Numbered from the stretch's first letter, positions 48,114 through 57,616 are shown. The stretch: 64,000 nt of DNA from Pseudomonas veronii (GCF_001439695.1 NZ_JYLL01000001.1:310001-374000); one strand, 5' to 3'. Notes: a model not told the origin generated them from the sequence alone. Program-made: numbers and translations.

Positions 48114-49403
48114 ATGGCTGACAAAAAAGCGCAGTTGATCATCGAGGGCGCAGCCCCCGTCGAGCTGCCCATTTTAACCGGCACCGTTGGTCCTGATGTT
48201 ATCGACGTACGGGGCCTGACGGCCACGGGCCGTTTCACTTTCGACCCAGGTTTCATGTCGACCGCCTCATGCGAGTCGAAGATTACCTATATTGATGGCG
48301 ATAATGGCATTTTGCTGCATCGGGGCTACCCGATCGAGCAACTGGCTGAGAAATCGGACTACCTGGAAACCTGCTATCTGCTACTAAATGGCGAGTTGCC
48401 AACCGCCGAGCAGAAAGCCCAGTTTGTCAGTACTGTAAAGAACCACACCATGGTTCACGAGCAGTTGAAGACGTTCTTCAACGGCTTCCGTCGCGACGCC
48501 CACCCGATGGCCGTCATGTGCGGCGTGGTCGGCGCCCTGTCGGCCTTCTATCACGACTCCCTCGACATCAATAACCCGCAGCATCGCGAAATCTCCGCGA
48601 TCCGCCTGGTTGCCAAGATGCCGACCCTGGCCGCAATGGTTTACAAGTACTCCATGGGGCAACCCATGATGTACCCGCGCAACGACCTGACTTACGCGGA
48701 AAACTTCCTGCACATGATGTTCAACACCCCGTGCGAGATCAAACCGATCAGCCCGGTGCTCGCCAAGGCAATGGACCGGATCTTCATCCTCCATGCCGAC
48801 CACGAGCAGAACGCCTCCACCTCTACCGTGCGTCTGGCCGGCTCTTCGGGTGCCAACCCGTTCGCCTGTATCGCCGCCGGTATCGCCGCGCTGTGGGGCC
48901 CTGCCCACGGCGGTGCGAACGAAGCCGTATTGACCATGCTCGATGAAATCGGCGATGTCTCGAACATCGACAAATACATCGCCAAGGCCAAGGACAAGAA
49001 CGATCCGTTCAAGTTGATGGGCTTCGGTCACCGGGTCTACAAGAACCGCGACCCGCGCGCCACCGTCATGAAGAAGACCTGCGACGAAGTGTTGAGGGAA
49101 CTGGGCATCAAGAACGATCCGCAACTCGAACTGGCCATGCGCCTGGAAGAGATCGCTCTGACCGACCCGTACTTCATCGAGCGCTCGCTGTACCCGAACG
49201 TCGACTTCTACTCGGGGATCATCCTCAAGGCGATCGGCATTCCAACCAGCATGTTCACCGTGATCTTCGCCCTGGCGCGGACCGTGGGCTGGATCTCCCA
49301 CTGGAAAGAAATGCTCTCCAGCCCGTACAAGATTGGCCGCCCGCGCCAGCTGTACACCGGCTACGAGTCGCGTGACATTACCAAGTTGGAAGATCGCAAG
49401 TAA
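48114..49403 (+). CDS. gltA: Citrate synthase
   Basis: 429 residues, the hexameric NADH-sensitive type of Gram-negative bacteria. Condenses oxaloacetate and acetyl-CoA. Catalytic His residues lie in [13 protein letters not shown] and [15 protein letters not shown], and the catalytic Asp in the VDFYSGI region. A good ribosome site AGGAGG (48101-48106) precedes the ATG. Divergent from sdhC; terminated by the hairpin at 49423-49458. Confidence 0.98.
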   Translation: MADKKAQLIIEGAAPVELPILTGTVGPDVIDVRGLTATGRFTFDPGFMSTASCESKITYIDGDNGILLHRGYPIEQLAEKSDYLETCYLLLNGELPTAEQKAQFVSTVKNHTMVHEQLKTFFNGFRRDAHPMAVMCGVVGALSAFYHDSLDINNPQHREISAIRLVAKMPTLAAMVYKYSMGQPMMYPRNDLTYAENFLHMMFNTPCEIKPISPVLAKAMDRIFILHADHEQNASTSTVRLAGSSGANPFACIAAGIAALWGPAHGGANEAVLTMLDEIGDVSNIDKYIAKAKDKNDPFKLMGFGHRVYKNRDPRATVMKKTCDEVLRELGIKNDPQLELAMRLEEIALTDPYFIERSLYPNVDFYSGIILKAIGIPTSMFTVIFALARTVGWISHWKEMLSSPYKIGRPRQLYTGYESRDITKLEDRK

Positions 49404-49422
49404 GCATCTGACCGACGCGCAA

Positions 49423-49458
49423 TAAAAAAGCGGCCTCCTTCATGGAGGCCGTTTTTAT
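49423..49458 (+). terminator. Terminator of gltA
   Basis: AAAAAAGCGGCCTCC, TTCA loop, TGGAGGCCG followed by TTTTT, 20 bases past the stop. Confidence 0.9.
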
Positions 49459-49497
49459 TTGTGCAGGAACCAAGAAACTGTTTTGTCTGAAATTCAG

Positions 49498-49586
49498 CTA
49501 TCGGGAGCAAGCCCCCTCCCACATCCGACTGCATTCCAAGGTAGGTACCCGGTCGAATGTGGGAGGGAGCTTGCTCCCGATGACAA
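49498..49586. repeat. REPIN
   Basis: CTATCGGGAGCAAGCCCCCT (left, inverted) and TGTGGGAGGGAGCTTGCTCC (right, direct), about 35 bp apart. Confidence 0.85.
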
Positions 49587-49738
49587 TAGCCCAACCAACA
49601 CAAAGCCCCAGCCTATCGACCGGGACACTTCCTATTAAGCCCCCCAAACCTGACCGACTACCCACCTTGGAATGCAACCAACTGTGGGAGGGGGCTTGCC
49701 CCCGATAGCAATGGCCCAGCCACCACAAAACTCCAGCC

Positions 49739-49774
49739 AAAAAAAATGCCCCAGCCTATCGACCGGGGCATTTC
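49739..49774 (-). terminator. Duplicated copy of the actP terminator
   Basis: AATGCCCC/GGGGCATT around AGCCTATCGACC; minus strand followed by a run of T. Second copy of the hairpin at 49882-49917, brought here by the 143-bp duplication. Confidence 0.7.
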
Positions 49775-49881
49775 CTATTAAGCCCCCCAAACCTGACCAA
49801 CTACCCACCTTGGAATGCAATCAACTGTGGGAGGGGGCTTACCCCCGATAGCAATGGCCCAGACACCACAAAACTCCAGCC

Positions 49882-49917
49882 AAAAAAAATGCCCCAGCCT
49901 ATCGACCGGGGCATTTC
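49882..49917 (-). terminator. Terminator of the yjcH-actP operon
   Basis: Minus-strand stem AATGCCCC/GGGGCATT followed by eight T, about 20 bases past the actP stop. Confidence 0.85.
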
Positions 49918-49933
49918 CTATTAAGCTACAACC

Positions 49934-51592
49934 TTAGTGAGAAACCGCCCCACTCGCCCCCAGGCCAGTCTGCGAACGCACAAACTGCGGGAAGTACAGT
50001 GCCCGTTCCTTGACTGCCGCCGCCGACTTGTCGGTGATGGAGAAGAACCAGATGCTGACGAACGCGATGAACATCGAGAACAGCGCAGGGTACTCATACG
50101 GGAAGATGGCTTTTTCGTGATGCAGGATCGACACCCAGATGGTCGGCCCCAGGACCATCAGGCCCACGGCACTGACCAACCCGAGCCAGCCGCCAATCAT
50201 TGCGCCACGGGTGGTGAGGTTTTTCCAGTACATGGAAAGCAGCAACACCGGGAAGTTACAGCTGGCAGCGATAGAGAACGCCAGGCCGACCATGAACGCA
50301 ATGTTCTGGCTTTCAAACAGGATACCCAGACCGATTGCCAGCACCGCCAAGGCGATAGTGGTGATCTTCGAGACGCGAATCTCCTCTTTGTCGTTGGCCT
50401 TGCCTTTCTTGATCACGCTGGCATACAGGTCATGGGACACCGCCGAAGCACCGGCCAGGGTCAAGCCCGCAACCACCGCGAGGATGGTGGCAAACGCCAC
50501 AGCCGAGATGAAGCCCAGGAAGATACTGCCACCCACCGCGTTGGCCAGGTGAACCGCCGCCATGTTGTTACCACCGAGCAAGGCGCCTGCAGCATCCTTG
50601 AACGCCGGGTTGGTGCTGACCAGCAGGATCGCGCCGAAACCGATGATGAAGGTCAGGATGTAGAAGTAGCCGATGAAACCAGTGGCGTACAACACGCTCT
50701 TGCGCGCTTCCTTGGCGTCGCTCACGGTGAAGAAGCGCATCAGGATGTGCGGCAGGCCGGCGGTACCGAACATCAGTGCCAGAGCCAGGGAGAACGCGGA
50801 GACCGGATCTTTCACCAAACCGCCAGGGCTCATGATCGCTTCACCTTTAGGGTGAACCTTGATCGCCTCGGAAAACAGCGTGCTGAAGTCGAAGTTGACG
50901 TGCTTCATCACCATCACCGCCATGAACGTGGCGCCGGACAGCAGCAACACAGCCTTGATGATCTGCACCCAGGTGGTCGCCAGCATGCCGCCGAACAGCA
51001 CGTACAGGCACATCAGGACACCCACCATGATCACCGCTACGTGGTAATCAAGGCCGAACAGCAGCTGGATCAACTTGCCCGCGCCTACCATCTGCGCGAT
51101 CAGGTAGAACGCCACCACCACCAGCGAACCGCAAGCCGACAGGCTACGGATCTGGGTTTGCCCGAGGCGGTAGGACGCCACGTCGGCAAAGGTGTATTTG
51201 CCCAGGTTACGCAGGCGCTCGGCGATCAGGAACAGAATGATCGGCCAGCCCACCAGGAAGCCGATCGAGTAGATCAGGCCGTCGTAGCCGGAGGTGTATA
51301 CCAGTGCGGAAATACCCAGGAAGGACGCGGCCGACATATAGTCGCCGGCAATCGCCAGGCCGTTCTGGAAACCGGTGATCTTGCCGCCGGCCGCATAGTA
51401 GTCGGCCGCCGAGTTGTTGCGCTTGGACGCCCAGTAGGTAATGCACAACGTCGCGCCGACAAAGACCACGAACATCAGGATCGCTGGAATATTCAGCGGT
51501 TGTTTTTGCACTTCACCGGTCAACGCCTCCCCCGCCCATATAGCAGGCGCGAAGACCGAAGCACCCAGTACAGCCAATAGACGACGGATCAT
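49934..51592 (-). CDS. actP: Cation/acetate symporter
   Basis: 552 residues with a cleavable N-terminal hydrophobic segment and about 13 transmembrane helices; sodium:solute symporter family. Motifs include [26 protein letters not shown] and [22 protein letters not shown], typical of ActP. Imports acetate and similar short-chain acids. Overlaps the DUF485 gene by four bases. Usually found near acs; acs is not in this window. Confidence 0.96.
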   Translation of the reverse strand: MIRRLLAVLGASVFAPAIWAGEALTGEVQKQPLNIPAILMFVVFVGATLCITYWASKRNNSAADYYAAGGKITGFQNGLAIAGDYMSAASFLGISALVYTSGYDGLIYSIGFLVGWPIILFLIAERLRNLGKYTFADVASYRLGQTQIRSLSACGSLVVVAFYLIAQMVGAGKLIQLLFGLDYHVAVIMVGVLMCLYVLFGGMLATTWVQIIKAVLLLSGATFMAVMVMKHVNFDFSTLFSEAIKVHPKGEAIMSPGGLVKDPVSAFSLALALMFGTAGLPHILMRFFTVSDAKEARKSVLYATGFIGYFYILTFIIGFGAILLVSTNPAFKDAAGALLGGNNMAAVHLANAVGGSIFLGFISAVAFATILAVVAGLTLAGASAVSHDLYASVIKKGKANDKEEIRVSKITTIALAVLAIGLGILFESQNIAFMVGLAFSIAASCNFPVLLLSMYWKNLTTRGAMIGGWLGLVSAVGLMVLGPTIWVSILHHEKAIFPYEYPALFSMFIAFVSIWFFSITDKSAAAVKERALYFPQFVRSQTGLGASGAVSH

Positions 51593-51900
51593 TGCGCAGC
51601 CTCCTTGAGAATCGCATTGTTCAGATCGTCGAATTCGCCGTTGGCGCGTCGCACGTAGATCGCAGTGAGGACAAAGGCCGATAGAATCAGCCCGACACCG
51701 ATAGGGATTCCCCAGGTGATGGACGAAGTGGAGCTGATCTTAGCCCCCAGCAATTGTGGCCCGTAGGCAATCAACAGGATGAATCCGGAGTAAAGCCCTA
51801 GCATGATCGCCGAGAGAATCCAGGCGAACCTTTCCCTTTTTCTAACCAGCTCCTTGAAGCGCGGGCTGTTTTGAATCGAGAGGTAAATGCTGTCGTTCAT
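51589..51900 (-). CDS. yjcH: DUF485 inner membrane protein (YjcH)
   Basis: 103 residues with two transmembrane helices (about 30-50 and 65-85) and the family signature [16 protein letters not shown] near the N-terminus. It always accompanies actP and is thought to assist the symporter; its exact role is not established. ATG 51900 is the first start; a GAGGAT ribosome site lies upstream. Confidence 0.93.
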   Translation of the reverse strand: MNDSIYLSIQNSPRFKELVRKRERFAWILSAIMLGLYSGFILLIAYGPQLLGAKISSTSSITWGIPIGVGLILSAFVLTAIYVRRANGEFDDLNNAILKEAAQ

Positions 51901-52052
51901 TGTTTTTATCCTCGCAGCACAGCTTTGTTATTATTGAAACAATAGCCACTGTATGCGGCTACGGGGCAGGTTCCAGACGACCTTAGTATTAGAGGGAGTG
52001 TAGCGAGGGTTTGCGAGGGCGCAGAAACATTTGCGGGCGGCGAAAATAATAA

Positions 52053-52080
52053 TGTGGGAGGGGGCTTGCCCCCTCCCACA
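52053..52080. repeat. REP palindrome
   Basis: TGTGGGAGGGGGC and its complement form one compact hairpin, same form as at 9951. Lies just past the end of the binding-protein gene at 52102 and may end its transcript. Confidence 0.75.
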
Positions 52081-52101
52081 AGGGGTTACATCAAAGGGGG
52101 G

Positions 52102-52953
52102 TTACTTGGCGAGCCACTCGGCAACCCGCTCAGGGTGCTTGGCAACCCAGTCCTTGGCGGCTGCATCGGGCTTGGCGCCCTCCTGGATGGCGAGCATGAC
52201 TTCACCGATTTCGTCCTTGGAAGCCCATTGGAATTTCTTCAGGAACGCCGCGACTTCCGGGGCTTTCTTCTCCAGGCCCTTGCTACCAATGCTGTTGACG
52301 GTTTCAGCAGCGCCATAGATCCCTTTTGGATCGTCCAGGAACCGCAGTTTCCACTTGGCGAACATCCAGTGCGGCACCCACCCGGTGACTGCAATGGATT
52401 CCTGCTTGTCTTCGGCACGGGTCAGTTCGGCGATCATCGCGGCACCGGAGCTGGCTTGCAGCTTGTAGTCCAGGCCATAGGCCTTGATCGCTTCGTCGGT
52501 CTTGAGCATCACGCCTGAACCGGCGTCGATACCGACGATCTTGTTCTTGAAGGTGGTGTCGGTCTTGAGGTCTTCGATGGACTTGGCCTTGACGTACTCC
52601 GGCACGATCAGGCCGATCTTCGCATCCTTGAAGTTGGGGCCGTAGTCGACCACCTTGTCCTTGTTCTTGGCCCAGTATTCACCGTGGGTCACGGGTAGCC
52701 AGGCAGAGAGCATGGCGTCGAGCTTGCCGGTAGCAACACCCTGCCACATGATCCCGGTGGCGACCGCTTGCAACTTGACGTCATAACCGAGCTTTGCCTT
52801 GATCACTTCTGCCGCCACATGAGTGGTGGCAACGCTGTCGGACCAACCGTCCACGTAGCCGATGCTCAGGGTTTTGCTGTCGGCGCTGGCCAGTGTGGAG
52901 CTCATCGCAACTACCAGAGTGGCAACTGCGCCCAAGAGTCGTCGCATCTTCAT
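52102..52953 (-). CDS. Glycine betaine/choline-type ABC substrate-binding protein (orphan)
   Basis: 283 residues from ATG 52953 (MKMRRLLGAVATLVVAMSSTLASA), with GGGGAAG upstream; signal peptide cleaved after about residue 24. The OpuAC domain has IGYVDGWSDSVATTHVAAEVIKAKLGYDV, GVATGKLDAMLSAWLPVTHG and GWVPHWMFAKWKLRFLDDP, with several Trp residues suited to a quaternary-amine aromatic box. No permease or ATPase gene is adjacent, so it probably feeds a transporter encoded elsewhere, as known for BetX/CaiX-type orphan binding proteins in pseudomonads. The exact ligand (betaine, carnitine, choline) is not readable. Confidence 0.92.
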   Translation of the reverse strand: MKMRRLLGAVATLVVAMSSTLASADSKTLSIGYVDGWSDSVATTHVAAEVIKAKLGYDVKLQAVATGIMWQGVATGKLDAMLSAWLPVTHGEYWAKNKDKVVDYGPNFKDAKIGLIVPEYVKAKSIEDLKTDTTFKNKIVGIDAGSGVMLKTDEAIKAYGLDYKLQASSGAAMIAELTRAEDKQESIAVTGWVPHWMFAKWKLRFLDDPKGIYGAAETVNSIGSKGLEKKAPEVAAFLKKFQWASKDEIGEVMLAIQEGAKPDAAAKDWVAKHPERVAEWLAK

Positions 52954-53284
52954 CGTACTTCCCCGAAAGTGCTGCGCCCGACGGATGTCGAGCGACGTCA
53001 ACCTGTTGTTATGTGGTGCGCCACGCCCCCTTCACGCGCATCGATCCGGCGGCAACGACATCAGTGGAGTGCTGATACTTCGATCATCAACCTGCCGGGG
53101 CCTTTGTCCTGCTCTGTCAGCGACCTCAGGTAAGCAAGAAACGACATCACATCGCCAGCTAGCGTTGTTATGGGACGCTCACCTCATACCCCGCCCGAAC
53201 TTTGCATGTCTAAATCATGCAGCCCCACTGGGACGCGACAAATCCGGGTAAGATGCGCGCCTTTGCTCCCCAGATAAGCCGACC
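52954..53284. other. Divergent intergenic region
   Basis: 331 bp between the binding protein and the GH17-type gene. It contains a small inverted repeat GCATG/CATGC at 53204-53220 and a possible -10 (TAAGAT near 53249). No gene is seen. Confidence 0.4.
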
Positions 53285-54838
53285 ATGCCCGCAACTGCCC
53301 GCTTCCCTGCCCTGCCCTATTTATTCGCCTTGATCCTCGGCCTGCTTGCGCTGGTCGGGTACTGGTATGGCCTCGGCCGGCCAGTGGTGCTGCCGGACGT
53401 GGCCAGCGCCAGCCACAAACTGCAATGCGCCTCCTACACACCGTTCGACAAGGACCAATCACCGTTCGACCAGCCGTTCAAGCTGCGCCCCGAGCGCATG
53501 GACGCCGACCTGGCCCTGCTGGCCACCCGCTTCGAATGCATCCGCACCTACTCCATGACCGGCCTGGAAGCCTTGCCGGACCTGGCGCGCAAGCATGGGC
53601 TGAAACTGATGATCGGCGCCTGGGTCAACGGCAACCCGGTCGACACCGAAAAAGAAGTCGACGCCTTGATCGCCTCGGCCAACGCCAACGCCGACGTGGT
53701 GACTTCGGTGATCGTCGGTAACGAAACCCTGCTGCGCAAGGAAGTCACGGCCGCACAGTTGGTGAAGCTGATCCATAAGGTCAAAAGCCAGATCAAGCAG
53801 CCGGTCACGTATGCCGACGTCTGGGAGTTCTGGCTGCAACACCCGGAAATTGCCCCGGCGGTGGATTTCCTGACCATCCACTTGCTGCCGTACTGGGAAG
53901 ACGCCCCCTCGGGAATCGACCAGGCGCTCAAGCATGTCGGTGACGTGCGCCAGACCTTCGGCAATAAATTCGCGCCCAAGGACGTAATGATCGGCGAGAC
54001 CGGCTGGCCCAGCGAAGGCCGCCAGCGTGAAACCGCGGTGCCGAGCCGGGTCAATGAGGCCAAGTTCATGCGCGGTTTCGTGGCCATGGCAGAAGCCAAT
54101 GGCTGGCACTACAACCTGATCGAAGCCTTCGACCAGCCGTGGAAGCGTGCCAGTGAAGGCGCTGTCGGCGGCTACTGGGGCTTGTTCGATGCCGATCGCC
54201 AGGACAAAGGCATCCTCGCAGGCCCAGTGACCAACGTACCGTACTGGCCACTGTGGCTGGGAGTCGGTGGACTCATCCTGCTGGGCACCCTGGCGCTCGG
54301 CGGGCGGGTGCGCAGCGTGCGCGCCGCCTGGCTGCTGCCGCTGCTCGGGGCCGTCGCCGCCTGTTCCATCGGCACCTGGGCCGAACTGACCCGCGTAACC
54401 GCACGCTTCAATGATGAATGGGTGTGGGCGGGGCTGCTGGTCGCGTTGAACCTGCTGGTACTGGCACATGCGGCCCTGGCCTTGAGCAGCCGCAAGGGTT
54501 GGCGCGAGCGGGCGTTCAACTGGCTGGAGCCGCGCGCGGGCTGGCTGGTGGCAATCGCCGGGTTCGCTGGCGCGGTGATGATGCTGGCGCTGGTGTTTGA
54601 CCCGCGCTACCGCAGCTTCCCAAGTGCGGCGCTGGTGCTGCCTGCCCTGGTCTATCTGATTCGCCCGGTGACCGGGCCACGTCGGGAAATTGCCCTACTG
54701 GCCTTTATCATCGGTGCCGGCATTGCGCCGCAGCTGTTCCGCGAAGGTCTGTTGAACCAGCAGGCATGGGGTTGGGCGCTGGTCAGTGGGTTGATGGTTG
54801 TGGCTTTGTGGCGGTGCTTGCGGATGCGCAAGGCTTAA
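53285..54838 (+). CDS. Membrane GH17-type beta-glucan glycosyltransferase/hydrolase
   Basis: 517 residues. An N-terminal membrane anchor (about 9-31) is followed by a GH17-like catalytic domain (about 45-310): acid/base Glu147 in VGNETLL and nucleophile Glu238 in MIGETGWPSEGR. The C-terminal third (about 320-510) has about seven transmembrane helices. Pseudomonad relatives of this layout have been described as non-Leloir beta-1,3-glucan transglycosylases, and similar domains occur in NdvB. It probably remodels periplasmic or cyclic beta-glucans at the inner membrane. No glycosyltransferase genes are adjacent. Activity type (transfer or hydrolysis) is uncertain. Confidence 0.85.
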   Translation: MPATARFPALPYLFALILGLLALVGYWYGLGRPVVLPDVASASHKLQCASYTPFDKDQSPFDQPFKLRPERMDADLALLATRFECIRTYSMTGLEALPDLARKHGLKLMIGAWVNGNPVDTEKEVDALIASANANADVVTSVIVGNETLLRKEVTAAQLVKLIHKVKSQIKQPVTYADVWEFWLQHPEIAPAVDFLTIHLLPYWEDAPSGIDQALKHVGDVRQTFGNKFAPKDVMIGETGWPSEGRQRETAVPSRVNEAKFMRGFVAMAEANGWHYNLIEAFDQPWKRASEGAVGGYWGLFDADRQDKGILAGPVTNVPYWPLWLGVGGLILLGTLALGGRVRSVRAAWLLPLLGAVAACSIGTWAELTRVTARFNDEWVWAGLLVALNLLVLAHAALALSSRKGWRERAFNWLEPRAGWLVAIAGFAGAVMMLALVFDPRYRSFPSAALVLPALVYLIRPVTGPRREIALLAFIIGAGIAPQLFREGLLNQQAWGWALVSGLMVVALWRCLRMRKA

Positions 54839-54844
54839 GATGCC

Positions 54845-54922
54845 ATCGGGGGCAAGCCCCTCCCACATTTGGAATGCGTTCCCATGTGGAAGGGGCGGTG
54901 CGACGATTCGATTTGCCCCCGA
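54845..54922. repeat. Degenerate REPIN
   Basis: The left REP (ATCGGGGGCAAGCCCCTCCC) is intact. The right partner is broken: TGTGGAAGGGGC, then about 16 extra bases, then TTGCCCCCGAT. It lies between convergent genes. Confidence 0.6.
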
Positions 54923-54931
54923 TTGCCCCTA

Positions 54932-55300
54932 TCAGGCCGCCCGTGGCTTGCGGACCAAGCGCAACCCGGCAATCACCACCGCAAACACCGCAAATGTGGT
55001 GTTGTACAACGCCAACGCCGGCAACCCGAACACCAGCCCCAGCACCGCCAACCCCCACCCCGCACGGCCCGGCACGAAAAACGCCAGCACCGACGCGATC
55101 AGCGCAGCCCAGCCCATCACCTGGAAGTGAATCATCAAGCCCAGGTTCGAACGCACCTGGCATTCCCAGCGGTTGGCTTCATCCGCGCAAATGCCGACCC
55201 ACCGGCCATCCTCCATGAAGCCGTAACGCGCGGCATAACTGGCGGCCAGCCATAATGGCAAGGCAATGAGCAGTAGGGTCAGCGGCAAGCGGCGGGACAT
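54932..55300 (-). CDS. Small membrane protein, function unknown
   Basis: 122 residues with an N-terminal signal/anchor (about 7-25) and two more hydrophobic segments (about 57-77 and 80-112). The soluble loop carries two Cys (GICADEANRWECQVRS) that may form a periplasmic disulfide. I do not recognise the family. It is convergent with the GH17-type gene. GC content and codon use look like its neighbours. Confidence 0.75.
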   Translation of the reverse strand: MSRRLPLTLLLIALPLWLAASYAARYGFMEDGRWVGICADEANRWECQVRSNLGLMIHFQVMGWAALIASVLAFFVPGRAGWGLAVLGLVFGLPALALYNTTFAVFAVVIAGLRLVRKPRAA

Positions 55301-55536
55301 GGAGCACTCCGATAGGCAAAAACGGCGCTCAGCTTAATCCCCCGGTGGCCGTTAGCAAGATGTGTACGCAGATAAGTGTCCATCAATACGCGGCAAAGTG
55401 TATCTTCTGCCTACTATTACCCCGACTCCGACGTTTTTTATCCGACTTTTCGTGCCGATGGCTGGCACTTCGGTGGCAACGCGGTGGTCATAGCCTGCGA
55501 ACTTCATTCAGCACGTTTCCTCTTAGGGATTAAGTC

Positions 55537-56835
55537 ATGCTCCGTTCCTTGCGCTGCGCTGCCTTGCTGGGCAGCCTTTTTTTGAGTGCGTCAGCACTGG
55601 CCGTCGACATCGACCAGGCCAGCTATGGCTTCCCTTTGACCAACCCGTTCGAAGCGACCATCGCCACCACCCCGCCTGACCTTCGGCCCAGCTTGCCGAG
55701 CGACGACGAAATCAACCAGTCCGACTACACCCTGAACATGCGTCCCGAGCGCGAGTTCAGCCTGCCCGACAACTTCTGGGCAGTGAAGAAGCTCACCTAC
55801 CGCATCGCCAAGCAAGACCGCGCCGCACCGCTGATCTTCCTGATCTCGGGCACCGGTGCGCGGTTTGACAGCAGCATCAACGAATACCTGAAAAAACTGT
55901 ACTACCAGGCCGGCTACCACGTCGTGCAACTGTCATCGCCGACCAGCTTCGACTTCATGAGCGCCGCCTCGCGCTTCGCCACGCCGGGTATCACCCAGGA
56001 AGACGCCGAAGACATGTACCGCGTGATGCAAGCAGTGCGCGCGCAGAACGCCTCACTGCCGGTCACCGACTTTTACCTCAGCGGCTACAGCCTCGGTGCG
56101 CTGGATGCGGCTTTTGTCAGCAAGCTCGACGAAACCCGCCGCAGCTTCAACTTCAAGAAAGTGCTGCTGCTCAACCCGCCGGTCAACCTGTACACCTCGA
56201 TCACCAACCTCGACAAGCTGGTGCAGACCGAGGTCAAGGGCATCAACAACACCACGACCTTTTATGAACTGGTGTTGAACAAGCTGACCCGCTACTTCCA
56301 GCAAAAGGGCTACATCGACCTTAACGACGCCCTGCTCTACGACTTCCAGAACTCCAAGCAGCACCTGACCAACGAACAGATGGCCATGCTGATCGGCACC
56401 ACGTTCCGTTTTTCGGCGGCCGACATCGCGTTCACCTCGGACCTGATCAACCGCCGCGGCCTGATCATCCCGCCGAAGTACCCGATCACCGAAGGCACCA
56501 GCCTCACGCCGTTCCTCAAGCGCGCGCTGCAATGTGACTTCGATTGCTACCTCACCGAACAGGTCATCCCGATGTGGCGCGCCCGTTCCGATGGCGGCAG
56601 CCTGTTGCAATTGGTCGATCAGGTCAGCCTGTACGCCCTCAAGGACTACCTGCACACCAGCCCGAAAATCGCCGTCATGCATAACGCCGACGACGTGATC
56701 CTCGGCCCGGGCGACCTCGGCTTCCTGCGTCAAACCTTCGGCGATCGCTTGACTGTCTACCCGCTGGGCGGCCATTGCGGCAACCTCAATTACCGCGTCA
56801 ACGCCGACGCCATGCTGGAGTTTTTCCGTGGCTAA
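55537..56835 (+). CDS. Periplasmic alpha/beta hydrolase-like protein, coupled to mlaA
   Basis: 432 residues with a signal peptide (MLRSLRCAALLGSLFLSASALA, about 22 residues). The core has an oxyanion-like LIFLISGTGARFDSS, a nucleophile elbow GYSLGALD (Ser in GxSxG), a candidate acid in HNADDVILGPGD and a C-terminal His in PLGGHCGNLN. The layout suggests a serine lipase or esterase. Its stop lies eight bases inside the next gene, an MlaA homologue, so both are co-translated and likely act together on envelope lipids. Family members are sometimes labelled serine/threonine kinase; no kinase motif is present. Confidence 0.8.
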   Translation: MLRSLRCAALLGSLFLSASALAVDIDQASYGFPLTNPFEATIATTPPDLRPSLPSDDEINQSDYTLNMRPEREFSLPDNFWAVKKLTYRIAKQDRAAPLIFLISGTGARFDSSINEYLKKLYYQAGYHVVQLSSPTSFDFMSAASRFATPGITQEDAEDMYRVMQAVRAQNASLPVTDFYLSGYSLGALDAAFVSKLDETRRSFNFKKVLLLNPPVNLYTSITNLDKLVQTEVKGINNTTTFYELVLNKLTRYFQQKGYIDLNDALLYDFQNSKQHLTNEQMAMLIGTTFRFSAADIAFTSDLINRRGLIIPPKYPITEGTSLTPFLKRALQCDFDCYLTEQVIPMWRARSDGGSLLQLVDQVSLYALKDYLHTSPKIAVMHNADDVILGPGDLGFLRQTFGDRLTVYPLGGHCGNLNYRVNADAMLEFFRG

Positions 56836-57616
56836 ATATCTTCTGCTGCTTGCCGCCCTGATGTGCGCAAGCGTGGCCAATGCCGACAACAGCAAGGCGC
56901 ACGCGCCCACCGTCGTGGGTGCCGACGGCTTCAAGGAGCCGCTGAGCAAACTCAAGTTCAACCCGGGCCTGGACCAGCGCGAGTTCGAACGCTCGTCACT
57001 GACCGCCCTCAACGTGTACGACCCGCTGGAATCGTGGAACCGTCGCGTTTACCACTTCAACTACCGCTTCGACCAATGGGTGTTCCTGCCGGTGGTCGAC
57101 GGTTACCGCTACGTCACGCCGAGCTTCCTGCGTACCGGCGTAAGCAATTTCTTCAACAACCTGGGCGATGTGCCCAACCTGTTGAACAGCCTGTTGCAAC
57201 TCAAGGGTCACCGCTCCCTGGAAACCACCGGGCGCCTGCTGCTCAACACCACCATCGGCGTTGCCGGGCTGTGGGACCCGGCTACCGCCATGGGCCTGCC
57301 GCGCCAGAGCGAAGACTTCGGCCAGACTCTGGGTTTCTACGGCGTGCCTGGCGGCGCCTATCTGGTGCTGCCGATCCTGGGCCCATCGAACCTGCGCGAT
57401 ACCAGCGGCCTGGTGGTCGACTACAGCGCCGAATCGCAGATCAACTTCCTGAACGTCTCCGAAGTCAGCTCCAACCATCCGGAGATCTGGGCCCTGCGCG
57501 TGGTCGACAAGCGTTACCAGACCAGCTTCCGCTACGGTCAGTTGAACTCGCCGTTCGAGTACGAAAAGGTGCGCTACATCTATACGGAATCGCGCAAGTT
57601 GCAGATTGCCGAATAA
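56828..57616 (+). CDS. mlaA: MlaA (VacJ)-family outer membrane lipid asymmetry protein
   Basis: 262 residues. MlaA removes phospholipids from the outer leaflet and hands them to MlaC. Core motifs are YDPLESWNRRVYHFNYRFDQW, FLRTGVSNFFNNLGDVPNLLNSLLQ, GRLLLNTTIGVAGLWDPATAMGL, EDFGQTLGFYGVPGGAYLVLPILGPS. The N-terminus MAKYLLLLAALMCASVANA looks like a type I signal peptide cleaved after ANA; the only Cys (ALMC) is not in a good lipobox. It may therefore be non-lipidated, unlike enterobacterial MlaA. Overlaps the upstream hydrolase gene; ends at a strong terminator. Confidence 0.92.
   Translation: MAKYLLLLAALMCASVANADNSKAHAPTVVGADGFKEPLSKLKFNPGLDQREFERSSLTALNVYDPLESWNRRVYHFNYRFDQWVFLPVVDGYRYVTPSFLRTGVSNFFNNLGDVPNLLNSLLQLKGHRSLETTGRLLLNTTIGVAGLWDPATAMGLPRQSEDFGQTLGFYGVPGGAYLVLPILGPSNLRDTSGLVVDYSAESQINFLNVSEVSSNHPEIWALRVVDKRYQTSFRYGQLNSPFEYEKVRYIYTESRKLQIAE

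Larger units (their letters stand above)
49587..49922. repeat. 143-bp tandem duplication carrying REP and terminator copies
   Basis: The landmark GCCTATCGACCGG occurs at 49611, 49754 and 49897, exactly 143 bp apart. The REP core TGTGGGAGGGGGCTT occurs at 49683 and 49826, also 143 bp apart. Units 1 and 2 differ at only a few positions, so the duplication is recent; the sequence before 49611 is a more degenerate partial copy ending in the REPIN. Confidence 0.9.
49404..49933. other. Repeat-rich spacer between gltA and actP
   Basis: 530 bp with the gltA terminator, a REPIN (49498-49586), then about two and a half copies of a 143-bp tandem unit, each with one REP and one terminator-like hairpin. 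No gene is seen. Confidence 0.8.

Noticed and set aside
49587..49922. CRISPR-like array
   Set aside because: The period is 143 bp, the whole unit is duplicated including its spacer, and no cas genes are near.
51901..52052. Sigma-54 promoter upstream of yjcH-actP
   Set aside because: No TGGCAC/TTGC pair with correct spacing was found on the minus strand.
55537..56835. Possible serine/threonine kinase label for this gene
   Set aside because: No kinase glycine loop, HRD or DFG motif; instead a signal peptide and GYSLGA nucleophile elbow are seen.
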